Below, piece after piece: positions 47,159 to 58,921 of a stretch of 64,000 nucleotides of DNA; positions within the stretch are counted from its first letter, which is position 1; each line of letters starts with the position of its first letter. The stretch covers positions 44,700,423 through 44,764,422 of the forward strand of contig CM033394.1 in NCBI GenBank assembly GCA_019426215.1, read 5' to 3'. This DNA comes from Buddleja alternifolia. Taxonomy: Eukaryota; Streptophyta; Magnoliopsida; Lamiales; Scrophulariaceae. The notes beneath the pieces were generated by a model, which did not search any database, was not told the origin of the DNA, and worked only from the letters and a program-made list of their open reading frames with translations. The translations under genes and the position numbers were made by a program.

Positions 47159-47359
47159 TAAGCGTTGCCCTACTTTGGTAAACTGTTAAAATCACAAAGT
47201 CTAAGTTAACTTTCCTGAAACGCCTGACCCAAGCGCTCAGATATCCAAGCGTTCAAACCTTTAAAGTGATATGAAATTTTTTGAAGTCGAAAAAGACTTT
47301 AGGGTCTATTCAATCCCCCCCCCCTTTTAGACCCTTTCGTATGCCACTTGGGACCACCA
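47159..47359 (+). repeat. Sirevirus 3' LTR, last 201 bases
   Basis: Resumes the first element's LTR at the base equivalent to 31042 and ends GGGACCACCA, followed by the AAAAC duplication at 47360-47364. It contains a run of C (about 47317-47326) missing from the 5' LTR. Confidence 0.85.
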
Positions 47360-47364
47360 AAAAC

Positions 47365-48009
47365 ATAAGCAACACTGCGAACATCATGATTAAATTGTTG
47401 TTTTCTGTATGGCATTAGTATTAGTTTGTAAATCAATTAAGAAAACTTATGGTTATAACTTGATACTAATTTGTTGTAGTGTGTGTGCTTAGTTGTTTAA
47501 AATTTGCAAATTGGAATAATTTATTTATTTATTATTTTATAATATGAAAATTTCTCATACTATATGTATTATTTGAAATTATGCAAATATATATTTTACA
47601 TATAATTTTATGCTAATTATTATAATTAGTTAGAGATTAGTGCAATAGAAAAAAGGGAAAAAAACACATAGCCGAAAAAAAGAAAAGAAAAAAATAGAAT
47701 ATCTGGAGATAGATAAGAATAAAAATTGAGTAAGGGAAATTATGATTAGTAAATTAATGTGGCCCGGCCCATTATGTTGGGGGGGGGGTTGGTTTTGCAA
47801 GAAAAGTTTCCAACTAATTGTTTTTTTACACATGGCAATACATGTGGAATTAAAAGTAATATTTTGAGAAATATTTTTTCTACAAGTAATATTTTGGTAA
47901 AAAACTCAATAAGATTGCATAAAACTTTTTGTGAGTATTGATGGTTATTGATATTCAAGTTGATTGCATTTTGAATTCTGCAACAAAAGCACTTGGATTT
48001 AATTTTATA
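47365..48009 (-). repeat. Flank with the right arm of the distant inverted repeat
   Basis: 47495-47960 is the approximate reverse complement of 28440-28850. A run of nine or more G lies near 47780. No gene is seen. It abuts the Helitron at 48010. Confidence 0.55.
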
Positions 48010-50679
48010 CTAGTGTGGATCCCGTGCTATGCACGGATACATATTATATTTACATAGAATGTTAAAATTAGATTTATTTTCCTTTCATTTTAAGAATGAT
48101 TGCTTGTTGTGAAAATTGAAAATATATAGTGCTACAATATTTACTTTTTCAAAATTCCATCGTTGAAATTAATATATTTAAGTTGATCTAATAGAGGTTG
48201 TTTAACTTGAATTTTGAGCTTAGATTATAAGATATCATCAACACGAAAGATACGTTGGAAAAAGAAAATGAGAACTTAAATGTTGTTTTAGATGACATAA
48301 CCACTGTGACTTTGTATTCACTTTTATACAAATTAGCAACTTTTAACTTAAGGCATATTTGTAAATCCTACATAATATAGAATCTTTATTACATGAGATA
48401 ATGCATAACACCCACAAATTATTGAGTATATCAATTTTTTTATTTATTAAGATAGATTTTACTTGTGACACTTCTAAGTGAAATTGTGTTTTTGATGAGA
48501 ATTAATATTGCTGTAAAATCTAACTAATTTAACTTATTCAAAACGTAAGGTCAATAATTTAAAAATGTGTGAGTACTCATCTTTCATATGTATGTTTGCC
48601 CAATGTTATTTCTATTCTTTCCCTAGTTTAATTACTTATAATTTATCTTAGTTTATAATGAATTAGAGAGAAAATCACTATATCTAAAAGAAAATTGTAA
48701 TTAAAGTGTCATGAGCAATTTAATCTAAAGTTGATTGGCATCATAGTGTTGCTTTATCCTTCCCATTTTCTCCTTTTATTATAAAAAAAGAGATTAGGTT
48801 ATCACTTCTTTTTTAAAGAATAAATAATTAACATTGTGGAAATCTATATTTTGAAATATATTATGATAAAAATATAATTAATGATTTTTAAGTTAAACAA
48901 AAAAGGGTTTTCCCCTAAGATAATAGTTTGCTTTCTTCCAATAACAAAAACACATAAATAAAAGTTCATTTAATCTAAGGTAATAATAATAAGAAAAGAA
49001 AAATATGTAGTTGAAAAACGACAAAAAGAAAGGGAACATTTTTAGAGTCACCAATTCGCTTCTCAAATTATTTCAGAAAAAGAATAAATTCATAAGCAAT
49101 ATTGAATTGGTCCTAAAAGTTTACTGTGAGTAAAAGCTTATTTGAAGCATAAATAAGTTATACATGGCATAAGAAATAAGTTGAAATAGATCCAATTTGT
49201 CGAAGATAAGCTCTAGTACCTCCATTTTTTTCTTTCTAAACAATTGGCAAAATCAAGAATGAAATGATAGAAAATTTAAGAATATGTTTCTCCTAATAAT
49301 ATTTTTCTCCATCCATGCACACATCTCAATTCCTGCAGCAAGAGCGCTTCAACTTATCTCGGCCGAATAATTAAAATGACACACAAACCTGCACATCAGT
49401 TATCCAAATTAGGTGCATCAAAATTGATTTGAAGAAACAATTATTCGTGGGAGATTAGACAAACTTCGCTTACGGAAAAGTTTAATGAAAAAAAATTGAA
49501 AGTGTATAGCTAAAATCTTTGATCACATATTACAATCAAATACGTAAGCAAGTAAAAGGGATAAAAAAAAGCTATAAGATTAAAATATAAAATTGAAAAT
49601 AAAGAATTAAAGAAAGATGAGGATTTTACCTGGATGGCTGTATGAAGCAAATCATACTCAACTATCAAGAAAAATCTTGAATTTAATAGAAAAATACAAT
49701 AAACAAAATCTAAAATGAACATATAATGATATTGAGGATTGTTAAATATTAACTTACCATGATATATTTGACGATGAATCAAGATGAAGATTTGGAGATT
49801 AGAAAAACTCCATTTAAGGAAAAGTCTAATGAAAAAAAATTGAAAATGGTTCAAATACGTAAGCAAGTAAAAGAGATTAAAAAACTATAGGATTAAAATA
49901 TAAATCTGGAAATAAAAAATCAAAGAAAGATGAGAATTTTACCTGGATGGCTGTATGAAGCAAATCATACTCAACTATCAAGAATTTTTTTGAATGTAAT
50001 TGAAAACTATAATAAACAAAAACTAAAATGAATATATAATTGAGGATTGTCGGATATTAACTTACATACCATGACATTCTTGACAATAAATCAAGATGAA
50101 GATTTGGAGATAATGAAGATCAAAGAGCAAAGGATTTATACAATGAGGAGCAATGACCAACCATTAAATTTTCTTTCTATTGCCTTTATATTTATGAATT
50201 ATAGAATTCAAAAGTGAAAGTCATTATGGCATTAATGAGGTAAAACGTAATTGCTAGTATATAATTAAAAATAAGAGAGTTTTTATTATGAAAAATAAGA
50301 TCTCAAATCTTCCAATCTACCATGACTTCCATATCATGCATTATTTTATGAAAAATAAGTTTTGATATTAAGAATTTATTATGACCATCAATTTGTGTCT
50401 TTCCTTATTCTTTTGTGTATTGTACCCATGATTATTTCTCTTTCCATATAGACAAAAAGTTAATTGATCATAATCTTTATCATTTTTGGATAGATTCATT
50501 ACGTTTAATTTGGTAAATTAAACAACTTCATAAGTTATATTTAGTATTCTATCAAACCAATCAAAAAATTTCAATATATTGGAAAAATTCAAAATTCTGA
50601 GAATTCAGAATTTAGTCAAATTTGGATAAAATTGAGCAATTGTGGATCTCATACCCCCTTCAAATATAGTATAGATAGA
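48010..50679 (-). mobile_element. Helitron on the minus strand, non-autonomous
   Basis: On the minus strand it starts TCTATCTATACTATATTTG (50679 downward) and ends with a hairpin CCGTGC-ATA-GCACGG (48036-48022) eight bases before CTAG (48013-48010). Flanking bases are A and T as expected. The start could lie three bases further out because of the repeated GATA/GATGA sequence. No Rep-helicase is present. A tandem duplication lies within it. Confidence 0.85.
49480..50115. repeat. Direct duplication of about 320 bases within the minus-strand Helitron
   Basis: The block containing caaatacgtaagcaagtaaa, acctggatggctgtatgaag and tcaagatgaagatttggaga occurs at about 49480-49800 and again at about 49850-50113, with several small indels. 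Confidence 0.75.
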
Positions 50680-52175
50680 TGATATGACATACCTCAAATA
50701 ATATCGCATTTACCAATTTAAGTAATAATCAAAAGGGAAACCGACATTGCCCATCAAAGTATTATCATAAAAGATTTAGCAAAATTGGATTATAAACTTC
50801 TCTCTCTTTCACAAGTAGCCCACAAATCTTACTCTCTTTTTTGCTTTTCTATATTTCTTCTTGAATATGAATTAATAAACACTCAAAATCAAAAGCTAGA
50901 CTCAAACAATGTAATTAGGAGAAGATTTGTGAGTGTTGTGCAATGATTCTTGATTGGTGCTTGAACGTGGGTAGAAATTATTTATTGGGCTAAGTTGATA
51001 AGTTCAAGATTTAATGGGCTAAAATCCAGTAAGAAGGTCGACCTAGATCTATCCAGAAGCCATCAACCCGAGTAAGGAGAAGTGCTGAACTGGACCTACA
51101 AAGAAGGGCTGGTCCATATAAGGCAAGATCAAAAACAAGATTCAATCAAGTCAAAGGCCGTCCATAGCAAGACCAAAATCTCTAATTGATTAGGCGTGAT
51201 CTCGTAATTAGATACAACCTAATTAAAAGAGATCCTAGTTATTAGTAACTATCTCATATATTTAAGGAATGATTCATCTACCATAACTGGTCAATATCCA
51301 TTCGTCTTTTATAAATACTTATTGTAAAGAAGGATGAAGGAGGACAACTTTACACATCCGTGAACTTATGTCTTGTTTGATTGAACCACGTAAACTATCG
51401 TGTTCACTTACATATTCGTGTTTTATATTATTACATATATCGCATAATATTATTTAAATATTGTTAGTGTGAATCGGACACACATCCGTGCTAATTTCTT
51501 GCAGAAACATCTGACGCCATTGAAATATAGTGGTGTTGTTCGGAAAAATCTATGCTTGATCAAGTCCAATAGTATTGCGTTTTATGTGTGATCCCTACGC
51601 ATGCTTGTATGAAAGAGATGGAAATAAAATTTAAACTCAAACAATTGAATTCAATCTGAATAGAGCGGTTATTCATTGTAGGTTTTAAGATTTTTAGAAA
51701 CCAAGACAATCATAATTTTTCATGAATCAAACTTATGTTTGATATATCATACGTAAATAATTGTGATTTTATCAAGACTTTGAGTCATTTACAATTCTAA
51801 GAAATTTTACGAATACAATTAATTGAAGTAAGAGCAAGAGGAATCAGTCCAGTCATGGTTCAAAGTTGCAGTATCGGTGATAGTATCAACAAGTGTTGTT
51901 TCATATCGGTTGTGGCGTAATAATAATATTTGAATAAGATCCAAAAGCGTATTGAGGAACAGCGTTCTACCCCCTCACGCACGAAATCTCCCAAAAAAAA
52001 AGGTTAAAAGATAACTAACAAAGTTTACTGTTAAATTTTCGATAAAAACTTCGTCAGGACTAAATGTGAGACATTTTGAAAGTTATAAAACTAAATGTGA
52101 TAAATTCATAACCAATGAGATCAAAATTGAACTTGAGCAAAGTTATGAGACAAAAAATGCAATCTTCCCTTCAAC
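50680..52175. other. Intergenic with a possible degraded LTR
   Basis: About 50980-51510 looks like a plant LTR: TATA box TTATAAATACTT near 51309, followed by a leader with tgaaccacgtaaactatcgtg, ending before a TGACGCCATTG that resembles a worn primer site. I could not define its ends or a target duplication. The remainder shows nothing. Confidence 0.35.
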
Positions 52176-52178
52176 TAA

Positions 52179-52418
52179 CGCTCTGTTTGGTTAAAAAAAA
52201 TTGGTAGAGAAAGGAAAAGAAAACAAAAGGAAAATCATTTTCCATTGTTTGGTTACTAGAAAAAAATGAAAAAGAAAAAGAAAATAGAAGATTAAATCTA
52301 ACACTAATATGAGATAATACTTTTTCTCACCATTTAGTGAGGAAAATAATGGGAGGAAAATGGTTTCCTTTTGTTTTATTTTTCTTTCCGTAACACTTTT
52401 CTTAAACCAAGAAGAGTG
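52179..52418. mobile_element. Harbinger-like MITE
   Basis: Ends CGCTCTGTTTGGTTAAA and, on the other strand, CACTCTTCTTGGTTTAAG, flanked by TAA (52176-52178 and 52419-52421). 240 bp, A/T-rich inside, no coding. Confidence 0.65.
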
Positions 52419-52621
52419 TAAATAACATAAGAAGAAAACTTAACAAAAATGCCGAAAACAATTTAATGAAACTTAGCACGAAAGACCCCTTCAGCATTAA
52501 TGCTTACTGAAAAACCAAGAAAATACACAAATTTGAAACTATATTATGTACTTTTTACAAATTTTTTGATTTAGAAACCATAAAAGATTTTGCCAGAAAA
52601 AATTGTACATTATTTATATTA

Positions 52622-53586
52622 GGGAAAATTACAAAAAACTCCCTATGTTATGGGTAAATACAGCCACCTCCACCGATTTTGCTTAATTACTTCCACCTCC
52701 CTAAATTTACTGTTCAACTTACATTTGAGGTCCTTTTGTGTTATTTTTGTACGGATTTTGATGACGTCATCACCTTCTTTTTTTTTGAAAAACCGATTTT
52801 GCCCCTAGGGTTGACATTTGTGATCGTTGACTATTTTTTTGGACCACCCTACCCTTTAATTGTGAGGAGCTGGATGCAATATTTTTCAAATTCAGGGAGG
52901 TTGTTGTAATTAATTTAATAAAATACAAAAATTATATAAATATTGTACTGTTCATCGTCTTCTTCCCCAGAAGACTGGAGTACTGTTCATCGTACTTGTT
53001 TACTATCAACCGAAGGTCATAATGGATAGTAAACAGTACTTATATATCAACCCGAATACAGTTATTGTTGCTTTCTTGTCATTCTCTGACTAAATAAATA
53101 AAAAAATAAAAAAATTATTGTTCATCATCTTCCCCAAGAAGACGATGAACAGTAATATATAGGGTATACATATATACACACACACAAACACAACTTATAT
53201 AAATATATATAAAATAAGAAAAAAATATCAAATAATGAATAGGGCCATGCCAAACGCCCCCACCCCACCCCACCCCGGCGTCCCTCCCACACCGCCGGCG
53301 ACGCCCAGATCGTGAATCTGCAAAGCCGATTTTCCTTTTTTTCAGTTTCTTTTTTTTTTCTATTTTCAATTTTATTTCCTTTTACTATTACACATGGGGT
53401 AAAAGTGTCTTTTGCAAATTTTCAATTTTTTTTTTCTATTTTACTTAAGGACAAAACAAACATTTCATCAATTTTTGTTTTCTTACATTGGACCTCCTCA
53501 TTTTAGGGAGGTGGAAATTATTAGTTAAAATCGGTGAGGGTGTCTGTATTTAGCCCATAAAATAGGGCTTTTTTTGTAATTATCCC
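52622..53586. mobile_element. Mutator-like (MULE) non-autonomous element
   Basis: A perfect 9-bp duplication TTTATATTA flanks it (52613-52621 and 53587-53595). Long inverted ends of about 80 bp start GGGAAAATTACAAAAAACTC and, on the other strand, GGGATAATTACAAAAAAAGC. Inside are further inverted copies of tactgttcatcgtcttc words and a C/G-rich patch (53255-53310). No transposase. Confidence 0.9.
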
Positions 53587-53595
53587 TTTATATTA

Positions 53596-54199
53596 TTGTA
53601 TAATACATGAGGGGTTTAGACTTTAGAGTAACCACATGGGACCGTCAAATTTTGATAAAGTTATTTATCCTCCAAAAATTTGACAAATGTTCTAAATAAC
53701 TTCTCATTCCCATCTAACATTTGCCCTCAACTAATTTCTCTCATATCACAAATTCAGGGCCCAATGGGATGGACGTCTATTTCTAATTTTTCATTTTTCA
53801 TAGATGAAGTAAGAGAAATTACTTTTAAGAAAATAGAGTTATGAAAGGGGAAGTGTGTTTGGATGAGTTTTTTTGATAAAAAAAGGTGTAATGATTAAGT
53901 GTAATGTGATTTTTTTTTTTGTAAGAAAAAAAACCTTTTTTTTGTGGGAAATTAGTATAGATGACTTTTATTTTTGTAAAATATTTAACATGTTTAAGCT
54001 AAACTCATCGATTAAGGCATCAAAAAATATGTAAAGTAGATCTTATTTCGTAGCCTATATCATTTCAAATAAATATATGTGATTATTTTGATGATTATAT
54101 CAAGATATTGGCTGATAAAGTACTTTTAATTATTGGGTGAAATGTCTAATCATAAATAGTAAAAATTCTAACTTTTTGAGAAAAAATTGAGAGAAATGT
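53596..54199. other. Intergenic
   Basis: AT-rich with homopolymer T/A runs; no gene or element recognised. Confidence 0.4.
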
Positions 54200-54202
54200 G
54201 AA

Positions 54203-54627
54203 GGCTTTGTTTGTTTGTGTTTTCAAAACACTTTTTCCATTTTCATTTTCATCTGAGAATGAAAATACACACTCTATATTATTTTTAACTTAAAATATTC
54301 TCATTTTCATTTTCATTTTCATTTTTAAGTTTCCAATAAAGTTCGATCGTTTCTTTAAAACTACATTTCATATCACTCATCTCACAATTTCTTTTTATCA
54401 CTTTTCTCTCTCCTTCCTTTAAATTTTTAAATCCAACATTATTCATCTAATCATTACATTTCAATCACTTCACACATCTCAATCATCAATTTCAATCATT
54501 TTTAAAAACACAACCAAACACACTTACTTTTTTCACTTTTCTCACACAAAAATTAAAAAACTCATTCCCCCATATATTTTAGAAAATGGCGGTTGAAAAT
54601 GAAATTGAAACACATCCAAACAAAGCC
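54203..54627. mobile_element. Harbinger/Tourist-type MITE, copy 2
   Basis: Same family as 6141-6878: ends GGCTTTGTTTGTTTGTGTTT and, on the other strand, GGCTTTGTTTGGATGTGTTT. Flanked by GAA on both sides (54200-54202 and 54628-54630). 425 bp, no SINE inside. Confidence 0.75.
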
Positions 54628-54630
54628 GAA

Positions 54631-57042
54631 GTAATCCATTTTTCAAAGAAATTTGAGATTTTTTTCTGAGAAATTGTGTGTTGTATTTCTTTGAAATATT
54701 TTTAGGAGATGTCAAACAAATGCACTTTTGATAAATAAAATATTTGAGATATTGAGAAATGGAAATCAGCCTCCCATCCAATCGGTGCCTCATATTTCTT
54801 CTCTCTCTCATCCTTCTATTTTTTTTAAAAAAGTTTTTTCTTTATGTTTTATTTATTTGATTTTGGTTCAAAAATTTAATTAAGAATTGATTTTTACTTT
54901 TTTCATTGACTAGTGAATAAGAATACATAGGAGAGGGAACAGCATACTAGGAGCAGATAATTCTGACCGAGGAGAGGTGGAAAGTTGAATTTGTTCAAAA
55001 GTGTTTTGGGTTCAAAAGTGATTTGGGAAACACAGTTTGGTCCAAATTTTGGGCCAAAACAGGCATATTAATGTATGGTTTTATTTTTAAAACTTAAATC
55101 TCAATTCTCAAAATTTTTAAGACCCAAAATATGTTTGGCCCAAATTATTTTCTATTGTTTTGATTCCTAAAATTCAATTTTTTTGAAATTTCAAGCCCAA
55201 AAAGGTTGAAACTAAATCTCACTCTCACCCGCAGCAATCTTGTCAGTGTCCTTTTATGCAAGAAATAAGGAATTCTCTTCTCAAACCAAATCCACAATTG
55301 CAACAATATTCTTTTTGATATAAATTAAGGAGAATTCACCCTAAACCCAATTTTCAGTTACAATTTTCTGTGCTGGTTTTCCTTCTAAGTTTTACGGCTG
55401 TATTGCTATTTTTTATGCAATCTTTCTTGTGGGGTCTCTTAATTATATTAAGAGTGAGTTTATTTTGTGGACGTTGTTTAATTTGATAATCTAATGTAAA
55501 ATAATAAAAATAATTGGTAGCAATAAACAGTTGGTGTTGGTGGATTTTGTCTTAATCCCCTACCATATTAGGACGTTTTGGATGAGGGGAAAAAAATATT
55601 GGTACAAATAAACCAATTATTGATAAATATGAATAAAATTTATTTTTATAAAAATAACTAATATATATGTGTAGAATAAAACCATTGAGTAATACCATTT
55701 GATTACTTTATACATAGCAGAAAGTATATTTATACATATATACACATATATATATATATCAATATAACTAACTAAATCATTAATCACAAATCAAGTTCAT
55801 TTTATGTCAATCAAGTACAACTTTTTATCTTACTTATATCTCAAAAAAACATCCATCCAAACATATTTTCATTCTCATCACGTCTTTTCCTATAAAAATC
55901 CATACAAAATTACATTCATCCAAATATATTTTCATTTTTAATACAAAAATCAATAAAGGTTTGAAAACTCATTTTTAGACATTTTTCAACTTGGAAGTGA
56001 GAATTGGAAATGAAAACAATACCATACAAGCCCTAATTAGATTTTGCTTTGGGATGAGCAACTTCTTTGACCGGCCACCGTATATATAAATAGAGTGAGT
56101 TGATAAAGACATTCCATCTCTCTTTTAAATTAATTAAGATGACTATAATACCCCTCAATATATCATATAGAATTCTTATTAATATTAAAAGGTTAATTGA
56201 ATAATCCCTTCTAAATAAAGTTTGAACAATATTTTTTAATTCTTTTTTGAGAAAATAATAACCAAATAAAATTGCATTTTTTTCTCAACCATCTTTTTGG
56301 AAAGAAATTTTAAGAAACCTACTTTTCATCAGTACAATAAGAGTAATCATCTTGACATAGATATTCACACCTCAATAGGATTTTATCGAACTCGTTTAAC
56401 AGTATGTGTTGCACATTTGCTCCTTGAAAAATACCAGAATTTCTTTTTTGAATATTAAAAATTAATGACATCAAAGGCTAAAAACTCTAAAAAAAAAAAA
56501 AGTAGAAATAATTGAGAAATCATATTACACTGAGTTCATATTTTATAGTAACAGTCCACTTATAATGATAGCTAATTTTAGTTTTTACTAAACTTACTGG
56601 AAAAATAATTAACAATTTTATCCAAAATGAAATGACACTTATCCTAATTTGGTTCGAAATAAATAAGTAGAAGTTTTAATAATATTTGTATACTACAGTT
56701 TGAAATGTAGGAACACGAGATCTCACACTACACTTTTAAGTGCATTATAAAATTTAAAATTTCTAAATAAAATAAATTTTCCATCTGCGTTTGTGCATGC
56801 AATTCTCGATTTATTTTTAAAATTTGGATATTAACAAAAATTAAAACTCCTTTCATAATAATAAAATTGGACATATGCAACAGATAGAGATAATATGTCT
56901 AATAAATTTTATTCATAAAATAAATTTCACAACTAAATACATTTGATTCAGATATTTTTCTAGCAAAAAACTCAAAAATACTGTACAAAAGGAGTCTTAT
57001 CAAACTTTACACTAATAAAATACACTGAAAGGAAATACTTTT
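54631..57042. other. Intergenic
   Basis: No gene was recognised. 55565-56035 starts ttttggatgag and ends cataccatacaagcccta, which may be a worn MITE, but I could not confirm terminal repeats. Confidence 0.35.
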
Positions 57043-58921
57043 CTATACAAAACAGATAGTCTCCTTCCCACGCTGCATCCGTCCAAGAGATGTTATATCT
57101 TTTGCATCAATCTTCCTCACGTACCACCTTTATCAAAATATATGCACAAATTAAGCATGAAGTACAAAATATGAAATAATTCATTACATCAGAATTAAAA
57201 CTACAGTTACCAAATCATAACTCTAAGAAAGAAACACGAGCATCAAACCAATACCACAAGACTCTACTGAAAAAAATCCAAAAGAAACCCAAGATAGAAA
57301 CATCAATGTGCACTTTAGAAAAGCAATTCAACTCCATATAATTTTACAGCCTCCGTAGAACCAGCTTAATGCACAAAGAAAGATAACAAAAGATTGAAAT
57401 ATGCTTACAAATCTAAATCATATGACAGGAAAAAGTTAAAAAAAATAGCATCCTATTACTAAATCATTCTAGAAGAATGTCACGGTTAACAATTTCTAGA
57501 CACATTACAATAAGACCTTGTCTAAATACATTACAATAAGCCCCTGCAACTTGGAACAACTAAATCCAATAAGCCAAAGCAAAAGTTTATGAAGATATGC
57601 AGAATAATGTGCTCATTTATCTGCACTATTTACCACCCTATAACAGCAGCCTGTGGTCATTAACTTAGGCAACTCTAGTTATATTATTCATGAACAATCA
57701 GACATTGTAAGGAAATAAATTCCAAAGAGAAGTAAATAGAAAAGGTTTCAAATCAACAATTAAGTTTGAAAGTCAACTGATAACCAAAGATTAGGCTCTT
57801 TAATCCAAGATATCTTGATTACTATAGTTTATATATATTATGGTTTCAAATTTTGCGTGGTTATCATTTAGAAACAAGTTCAATGTGAAGGCAATAGGTA
57901 ATTACTCTTCATTTAGTAACAAGTTTTGGATGAACAATAGTCAAGTCTTGAAGAGTTAATCTAGTATTATGTTAAAGCAATATGCAACCACACATTATGA
58001 ATCGCATAACATATACTAAATCAAGAAATCCTTGAATCACTTCTAGAAAACTTAAGACTAAAAGACTACGATTGAGAAAAGATAGAGAGACATAGTCATA
58101 CTTGTACTCGTAGGTGGTATGCATAAGAATTATACTGAAATCGGTCCTAAACGCATACGAGAACAGATCTTAGATGAATTGCCACAAAACAATTTTAGTC
58201 AAAGTAGCCAATTAGATAAAAAAACAAAAGAATACAAAGCTCTAGGGTAATTGAAATTACTAGAAGTCTAAATGATAAGTCCTTGGATATCAATTTGCAC
58301 ACTCATTATACGTTGGACTTGCAATCACAGCATAACAAACATCATTGAACCCAACAAGTTAAGAAACGTCCTAAAAAGGTTGCACAAATTTGTTAAAATT
58401 TAATTGCACAACAATTATGAACAGCAACTCAAAGGAATTTAGCTACCTAACTTCATTAAATGAATTATAGCATAACTAAAATGCTGAATCCATTGTGCTA
58501 AGTCAACATTCCCAAAATCAATCAAACACCAAAAGAATGAAAAAGGAAATTGAAGGAGAAGAGCAATGAAAATACTCATTGAGATTGCAGTAAAATTCCA
58601 TGTATTACTGAAAAACAAAACAAATACAAATAGATCAGTTAATTGCAACAAGAAGAAAAAGTTCATCAAAGTGGAAAAAACATTATTGAAATAGTGGAGG
58701 CAACGTTTTCCTGCAAATAAAAAAAGCACTAAAATACGATCGCAGTAAAGAAAAGACGTAGAATAGGGAAGAGGAGGAATGGGGTACAGATCGGAAGGGA
58801 TTGTATCAGGTTTTGGCAGGAGAAGAAGAAGAAGCGAGCGTGGCTGGCAGAAGGCACAAGAAGGTAGAGGGGAATAGAACGAGAAGAGAAATGATTTTGG
58901 GTTTGGTTTAGGTTTCTTCAT
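57043..58921 (-). CDS. Candidate spliced host gene, 3' exons only (weak)
   Basis: Three minus-strand segments join in phase. A last exon at 57043-57127 ends in a stop (KIDAKDITSLGRMQRGKE near its centre, acceptor AAG|GTGG). A middle exon at 58102-58168 (FRTDFSIILMHTTYEYK) has donor GTATGA and acceptor AAG|AT. An upstream exon ends at 58447 with donor GTAGCT and a hydrophobic stretch before it. Each junction keeps one frame. The 5' end is unclear: 58439-58921 is open, but sequence near 58735-58680 looks like a leader intron. I do not recognise the family and have no similarity evidence, so the model may be wrong. Confidence 0.3.

Larger units (their letters stand above)
29726..47359 (+). mobile_element. 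Sirevirus-type Ty1/copia retrotransposon, composite
   Basis: Flanked by a perfect 5-bp duplication AAAAC (29721-29725 and 47360-47364). The order is 5' LTR, tRNA-Met primer site, gag, protease, integrase, reverse transcriptase, RNase H, a large third ORF, polypurine tract and 3' LTR. Integrase before RT defines Ty1/copia, and the gag type, 1.5-kb LTRs and a third ORF after pol point to the Sirevirus lineage. It contains a solo LTR (35213-36927) and, in its 3' LTR, a truncated second element (44262-47158). All ORFs carry stops or frameshifts, so it is non-autonomous now. Confidence 0.9.

Noticed and set aside
29726..47359. The whole composite as two independent full-length retrotransposons
   Set aside because: The second element has no gag, pol or 5' LTR, and only the outer AAAAC duplication is present.
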